From assembly GCA_044432925.1 (NCBI GenBank), contig JAWXUE010000029.1:1-16311 (forward strand): a stretch of 16,311 nt of DNA. The letters are read 5' to 3'. This DNA is from JAWXUE01 sp044432925. GTDB taxonomy: Bacteria; Bacillota_I; Bacilli_A; Acholeplasmatales; Anaeroplasmataceae. Positions 13,077-16,311 of this stretch are shown in pieces; position 1 is the first letter of the stretch; each line of letters starts with the position of its first letter. A model generated the notes under the pieces. It did not search any database, was not told where the DNA came from, and saw nothing but the letters and a program-made list of their open reading frames with translations. Both the position numbers and the translations under genes were made by a program.

Positions 13077-13778
13077 TTATAGTTTATAAGTTATTAAGAT
13101 AGCTTCTTCATCTTTGAATTTCAATTTGTAATTTGATAATTGTTTTGATAATTCTAAATTAAAATTACACTTACCTATTTTAATTTTTTTACAGTTAGTA
13201 TTAATAAGTTCTTTAGTTAAATAACTGAAGTTATAAATGTAATCAAATGTTTTTATCAAATAAATATTATTTCTTTTCTTTTTGAATAATATTTCTTTTT
13301 CTTTAATTTTCATTTCATTGTAATCTATGTAAATTAAACTTCTCGATTTATTTATAAATTCGTAGTTAGAAAATGAATATATACCATCATAATTGTTAAC
13401 GTTTGTTGATAAAATTTTAGTATATTCTAATGGTATATTAATAAATTTTTCTACATCAAAATATAAAGTACCTTCAATATGCTCTTTATAATAGTTACCA
13501 TTAAATTTTAAAATTAATATATTATCATTAAACTTACTTTTATTACTTCTTTGTAGTTTAATGAATAAGTATTTGTATTTAATAAATTCATTTGAAAACT
13601 CAATGTCATTTATTATAATTTTTCCATTTTTCATTTTTATATTATTATATACTTCTATTTCTACTTCCCCATTGTTATATGATAATATTGTAAGTTCATT
13701 TTTATAAAATATCAAACTTATATAAATTATTTTTTCTTTTAGTTTAATGTAATAATTATAATTGATTCTTTTATACAA
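13077..13778 (-). CDS. Orphan hypothetical protein with a TTG start
   Basis: A 233-residue protein of no family I know. It begins at TTG (13776-13778), supported by AGGTGAT three bases before. The composition is extreme: Ile, Lys, Asn, Tyr and Phe dominate, with almost no Ala, Gly or Arg. Pattern suggests mostly beta strands (for example IIYISLIFYKNELTILSYN, GTLYFDVEKF, KSRSLIYIDYNEMKI) and no membrane helix, signal peptide or catalytic motif. It is a single gene divergent from udk and upstream of the tRNA cluster, with no clear terminator. Codon use is even more A/T than in its neighbours, which may mean fast evolution or later acquisition. The ribosome site and uninterrupted length make it a probable real gene. 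Confidence 0.7.
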   Translation of the reverse strand: MYKRINYNYYIKLKEKIIYISLIFYKNELTILSYNNGEVEIEVYNNIKMKNGKIIINDIEFSNEFIKYKYLFIKLQRSNKSKFNDNILILKFNGNYYKEHIEGTLYFDVEKFINIPLEYTKILSTNVNNYDGIYSFSNYEFINKSRSLIYIDYNEMKIKEKEILFKKKRNNIYLIKTFDYIYNFSYLTKELINTNCKKIKIGKCNFNLELSKQLSNYKLKFKDEEAILITYKL

Positions 13779-13783
13779 ATTAT

Positions 13784-13798
13784 CACCTATTTAAATAT
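13784..13798 (-). promoter_or_regulatory. Possible compact promoter and ribosome site of the orphan gene
   Basis: On the minus strand TATATT, five bases (TAAAT), then AGGTGAT and the TTG start. TATATT has one mismatch to the consensus and no TG extension, in a region where A/T hexamers are common, so the promoter call is weak. The ribosome site itself is good. Confidence 0.35.
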
Positions 13799-13839
13799 AT
13801 GCTATATTAAAATAAAATATTCTAAAATATTATATATTA

Positions 13840-13848
13840 TGATATAAT
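13840..13848 (+). promoter_or_regulatory. Extended -10 promoter of udk-mtn
   Basis: TGATATAAT, with a weak TTCTAA 17 bases upstream (13820-13825). The start is predicted near 13855, giving a leader of about 25 bases that contains the strong ribosome site AGGAGGA (13867-13873). Confidence 0.6.
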
Positions 13849-13879
13849 AAATTTAATGTGCTTATAGGAGGATTTAAAA

Positions 13880-14506
13880 ATGAAACCAATATTAATTACA
13901 ATAGCTGGAGGTAGTGCTTCAGGGAAAACAACTGTAGTAGAAAAGATTGTTTCTAGATTACCACAATTAGATGTTTCTTTATTAAAACATGATGATTATT
14001 ACTGTGATCTTAGTCATATGAAATTAGAAGATAGATATGCTGTAAATTACGATCATCCTTCTGCTTTAGATAATAGTTTGTTAATAACTCATTTAGTAAA
14101 GCTATTATCAAATGAAAGTATAGATAAACCAACTTATGATTTCATTGAGCATAATCGAAGTAAAGTTACTGAGAGAGTTGTTCCAACTAAAGTTATTATT
14201 TTAGAAGGTATTTTAGTTTTAGAAAACATTGATATTCGTAATTTATCTCACATTAAGATATTTGTTGAATCTGATGATGATATTAGATTTATAAGACGTT
14301 TAGTTAGAGATACTAATACTAGAGGACGTTCTCAAGAAAGTGTTATAAATCAATATTTAAAAACTGTTAAACCAATGCATTATAAATATGTTAAACCAAG
14401 TAAGAGATTCGCTGATATTATTATTCCTAATGATAATAAACACGATGTTGCTGTAGATATAATAATAACTAAAATTAAATCTATTATTAATGGAGGTTAT
14501 TTATGA
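13880..14506 (+). CDS. udk: Uridine kinase
   Basis: Phosphorylates uridine and cytidine to UMP and CMP in pyrimidine salvage. At 208 residues it has the usual length. Motifs: Walker A GGSASGKTT (10-18), HDDYY (37-41), NYDHPSALD (56-64) for nucleoside binding, PTYDF (84-88), the strand VIILEGILVL (105-114), and the lid RRLVRDTNTRGRS with several Arg. The start ATG has a strong AGGAGGA upstream. The gene ends in an ATGA overlap with mtn, whose GGAGG lies inside the last udk codons, so translation is coupled. The TGA stop here shows that the cell uses the standard code. Confidence 0.94.
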   Translation: MKPILITIAGGSASGKTTVVEKIVSRLPQLDVSLLKHDDYYCDLSHMKLEDRYAVNYDHPSALDNSLLITHLVKLLSNESIDKPTYDFIEHNRSKVTERVVPTKVIILEGILVLENIDIRNLSHIKIFVESDDDIRFIRRLVRDTNTRGRSQESVINQYLKTVKPMHYKYVKPSKRFADIIIPNDNKHDVAVDIIITKIKSIINGGYL

Positions 14507-15186
14507 TAGCAATTATTTGTGCGATGAATAATGAAATCGCATTTTATAAAACAGTAATTAAAAATTTAGAAGTTATAACTCATTGTAATAAGGAATTTTT
14601 TAAAGGTACTATAGGTGATAACGAAGTTGTTCTAACAGAATGTGGTATAGGAAAAGTTAACTCTGTTATTAATACTTCTTTACTTATTCATAATTTCGCA
14701 CCTACTGTAATTATAAATACTGGTATTGCTGGAGGGATTTCTCCATTAGAAACAAATGATTTATTCATAGGGGAAGAATTTGTGTACGGAGATTTCGATT
14801 TAACGATGTTTAATTATGAAATGGGACAAGTACCAGGTTATGAACCTAGATTTGTTTCAGAAACAAAATATACATCGATTTTTAAAAAATATTTAATGGA
14901 TTCTAATATTAAGTATACAAATGGATTAATAGTTACTCAAGATTCATTTATAAAAACGATAGATCAAGTTTCTCAATTTTCAAATTTAAAAATAGCTACA
15001 GATATGGAAGGAGCATCTATTGCACATATTTGTAAATTTTATAATATTTCATTCTTTTCAATTAGAATAATTTCTGATGTTATCGGAAGTAATAATCAAA
15101 TTTCAAATTATAGTGAATTTGAAGATAAAGCCGCAGAGCATAGTAGTATTACTACTTATAACTTTTTATTAAAAAATAAATTATAG
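14503..15186 (+). CDS. mtnN: 5'-methylthioadenosine/S-adenosylhomocysteine nucleosidase
   Basis: Hydrolyses MTA and SAH to adenine and the thio-sugar, recycling products of SAM-dependent reactions such as the methyltransferases in this window. The 227 residues match the family length. Catalytic and binding residues can be seen: E11 in AMNNEIAF, GIGKVN (48-53), NTGIAGGI (72-79), a middle GDFDLTMFNYEMGQVPG, TQDSF (145-149), DMEGAS (167-172, with the ribose-binding Met and Glu) and the general acid D192 in ISDVIG. TGIAGG in place of the common TGSAGG is a small change. Start overlaps the udk stop by four bases. The unit ends in the hairpin at 15187-15215. Confidence 0.94.
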   Translation: MIAIICAMNNEIAFYKTVIKNLEVITHCNKEFFKGTIGDNEVVLTECGIGKVNSVINTSLLIHNFAPTVIINTGIAGGISPLETNDLFIGEEFVYGDFDLTMFNYEMGQVPGYEPRFVSETKYTSIFKKYLMDSNIKYTNGLIVTQDSFIKTIDQVSQFSNLKIATDMEGASIAHICKFYNISFFSIRIISDVIGSNNQISNYSEFEDKAAEHSSITTYNFLLKNKL

Positions 15187-15215
15187 AAAAATGGATATCA
15201 ATCGATATCCATTTT
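15187..15215. terminator. Terminator between udk-mtn and the histidine kinase gene
   Basis: GGATATC (15193-15199), loop AATC, GATATCC (15204-15210), extended by A-T pairs on both sides and followed by TTTTATTTTTATTT. It serves udk-mtn on the plus strand. On the minus strand its stem encodes the last codons and the stop of the kinase gene, so it may also end that transcript. Confidence 0.85.
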
Positions 15216-16025
15216 ATTTTTATTTAATCTAATAATCATTTGTCCGTTTTTTACAGATGCTTCTAATTTAATTTTTGTTTCATCACATATTAATTTTACA
15301 ATAGATAAGCCTATTCCAAAACCTTTAGTTTCTTGTTGATTCCTCTCAAATCTTTCAAATAAATAAAAATAATCACCATCTTCTAATATAGTATCATTTA
15401 TTATTTCTAAATATTCACTTGTTAAATTACAATCTACTTCTCTTTTTGAATATTTAGATGCATTATCTAGTAATGTTGTTAAAATGACCATTAATCTTAT
15501 TTCACTTACCATCCAATATATATTCTCTTCTACACTATAAGAAAATTTTTTATTATTTGCTTTTAAAACTACATCCATATTTTTACACTCATTTGTTATA
15601 GGTTCACTAATATTCAATTTAACAGGATCTAGAAAATCTTTTTCTTTGAAAATAGTATACTTTAAAAGATTAGTAGTAATTCTATCCATTTTATCGCTTT
15701 CAAATTTAATATTATCTAAAAATTCATTTTTAGAATCCATTTCTAATAATTCTACATTTGCATTAATAACATTTAATGGTGTTCTTAAAGTATGTATAGA
15801 ATTAGATATAAATTTATTAAGTGTATCATCTTTATTTTTTTGAATTTTATATATAACAAATATAAAAATATCTACTAAAGTTAGTAAAATTAACACATTA
15901 ACAGTAGCTATAAAATATGTTCCATCCCCCATCCTATCTTTTAATAAGAAAAAATTTATTATTAATAAAATATAAGTTAGTACATTTATAAAACCGCAGT
16001 AAATTAGTAAATTTTTTATTTTCAT
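15198..16025 (-). CDS. Orphan, atypical sensor histidine kinase
   Basis: A 275-residue membrane histidine kinase. Two membrane helices (about 7-27 and 38-60) are joined by a loop of only about ten residues (KDRMGDGTYF), so there is almost no external sensor domain; it may sense within the membrane. No HAMP is seen. The HisKA part has SNSIHTLRTPLNVI with H78, but the next residue is Thr79 where HisKA proteins normally have Glu or Asp. The ATPase part keeps the N-box LLDNASKYS (N188) and a G2-like GFGIGLSIV (235-243), but the G1 box DxGxG is replaced by INDTILEDGD (209-218). The F-box LFERFER is intact. No response regulator is adjacent. The start at 16025 has GGAGG six bases upstream; an in-frame ATG at 16037 overlaps it. 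It could be a weak kinase, a phosphatase or a signalling relic. Confidence 0.85.
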   Translation of the reverse strand: MKIKNLLIYCGFINVLTYILLIINFFLLKDRMGDGTYFIATVNVLILLTLVDIFIFVIYKIQKNKDDTLNKFISNSIHTLRTPLNVINANVELLEMDSKNEFLDNIKFESDKMDRITTNLLKYTIFKEKDFLDPVKLNISEPITNECKNMDVVLKANNKKFSYSVEENIYWMVSEIRLMVILTTLLDNASKYSKREVDCNLTSEYLEIINDTILEDGDYFYLFERFERNQQETKGFGIGLSIVKLICDETKIKLEASVKNGQMIIRLNKNKMDID

Positions 16026-16057
16026 GTTTACCTCCATAGATTGATATATTGTTTATT

Positions 16058-16066
16058 ATTATAACA
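16058..16066 (-). promoter_or_regulatory. Extended -10 promoter of the histidine kinase gene
   Basis: On the minus strand TGTTATAAT (-10 hexamer 16058-16063). There is no -35 match. The predicted start is near 16051, giving a leader of about 25 bases that carries GGAGG (16031-16035). Confidence 0.6.
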
Positions 16067-16162
16067 TATTACATACAATAAAGTATTATTTTTTATAAAA
16101 AAGTTTAAAAAAATCATATTTTTTACTTTTTATGTAAAATGAATGCAAAAATATTTTTATAA

Positions 16163-16189
16163 AGAAAAAACTCCACTAAAAAGTGGAGT
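16163..16189 (-). terminator. Terminator after tRNA-Glu
   Basis: On the minus strand ACTCCACT (16182-16189), loop TTTT, AGTGGAGT (16170-16177), followed by TTTTTCTTT. It is a strong eight-pair stem ending the tRNA transcript that enters from the right edge. Confidence 0.88.
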
Positions 16190-16202
16190 ATAATAGTTCA
16201 AT

Positions 16203-16278
16203 TGGTGACCAGGACGGGGTTCGAACCCGCGGATGCTGCCGTGAAAGGGCAGTGTGTTAACCATTTCACCACCTGGCC
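16203..16278 (-). tRNA. tRNA-Glu(TTC)
   Basis: Complete 76-base gene with encoded CCA. Acceptor GGCCAGG/CCTGGTC with one G-U pair, anticodon stem CTGCC/GGCAG, loop CTTTCAC (anticodon TTC), discriminator A. It is the last gene of a cluster that continues past the window. It is the substrate of the gltX product encoded here. Confidence 0.97.
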
Positions 16279-16283
16279 GTAAG

Positions 16284-16311
16284 TGGCGCCCACACCAGGA
16301 CTCGAACCTGG
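16284..16311 (-). tRNA. Partial tRNA, 3' end only
   Basis: The T-arm (CCAGG, loop TTCGAGT, CCTGG), the 3' acceptor strand TGTGGGC, discriminator G and an encoded CCA are present. The 5' part and anticodon lie outside the window, so the isotype cannot be told. The 5' end should read about GCCCACA. Confidence 0.88.

Noticed and set aside
520..13830. Search for CRISPR arrays, insertion sequences and long repeats
   Set aside because: The only long exact repeat seen is the pair of tRNA-Gly genes; other similarities are short A/T strings.
15646..15843. Plus-strand open frame within the histidine kinase gene
   Set aside because: Antisense to the HisKA domain; no ribosome site.

Overview
The window comes from a very AT-rich, low-GC Gram-positive bacterium, most likely an uncultured or host-associated member of the Bacilli near the Mollicutes border. 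Three observations support this. Coding sequence is strongly biased to A/T in third positions. TGA acts as a real stop codon (udk ends in an ATGA overlap with mtn, and the histidine kinase gene ends in TGA), so the Mycoplasma code 4 does not apply. The block ytfI-gerW(ytfJ)-ytxK-ackA keeps the order known from Bacillus subtilis, without tpx. Peptidoglycan-type genes (a PdaA-like deacetylase) argue for a walled cell. This is mostly a chromosomal housekeeping region. I see no prophage, IS element, CRISPR array or defence island.

Layout. Positions 1-2711 (minus): a promoter, a GT8-like glycosyltransferase, then a large unrecognised protein that runs off the left edge. 2832-4239 (plus): a 23S rRNA uracil-C5 methyltransferase of the RlmD type with its own promoter and a bidirectional terminator. 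4238-4599 (minus): a 100-residue three-helix membrane protein with its own promoter. 4628-8310 (minus): the operon ytxK-ackA-yihY-pdaA. 8323-9278 (minus): ytfI-gerW, ended by a hairpin. 9330-9618 (plus): yidD, overlapping tail-to-tail with cvfB. 9591-12261 (minus): gltX, a 43-codon small gene, and cvfB, with coupled junctions. 12284-12955 (minus): a six-tRNA cluster (Cys, Asp, Arg, Pro, Gly, Gly in transcription order) with two perfect-consensus promoters and a terminator. 13077-13778 (minus): an orphan gene with a TTG start. 13843-15215 (plus): udk-mtn. 15198-16063 (minus): an orphan, atypical histidine kinase. 16163-16311 (minus): the end of another tRNA cluster (Glu plus a partial tRNA).

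How the genes fit together. Translation and RNA maturation dominate: gltX, tRNAs, RlmD and the RNA-binding CvfB. Central metabolism is represented by acetate kinase (ATP from acetyl-phosphate), uridine salvage, and MTA/SAH recycling. Envelope functions are YidD, YihY, PdaA-like and GT8. GerW and PdaA are both known from spore biology in Bacillus.

The most unusual signal is regulatory. Several genes (rlmD, yidD, ytxK; with weaker -10 matches yihY, ytfI and the orphan at 13778) place a -10 box exactly five bases upstream of an AGGTGAT-type ribosome-binding site, so transcription should start inside or at the edge of the Shine-Dalgarno sequence. Genes with longer leaders mostly use the more usual GGAGG register. 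Functional names are recognised from motifs and context by eye; no database search was possible.
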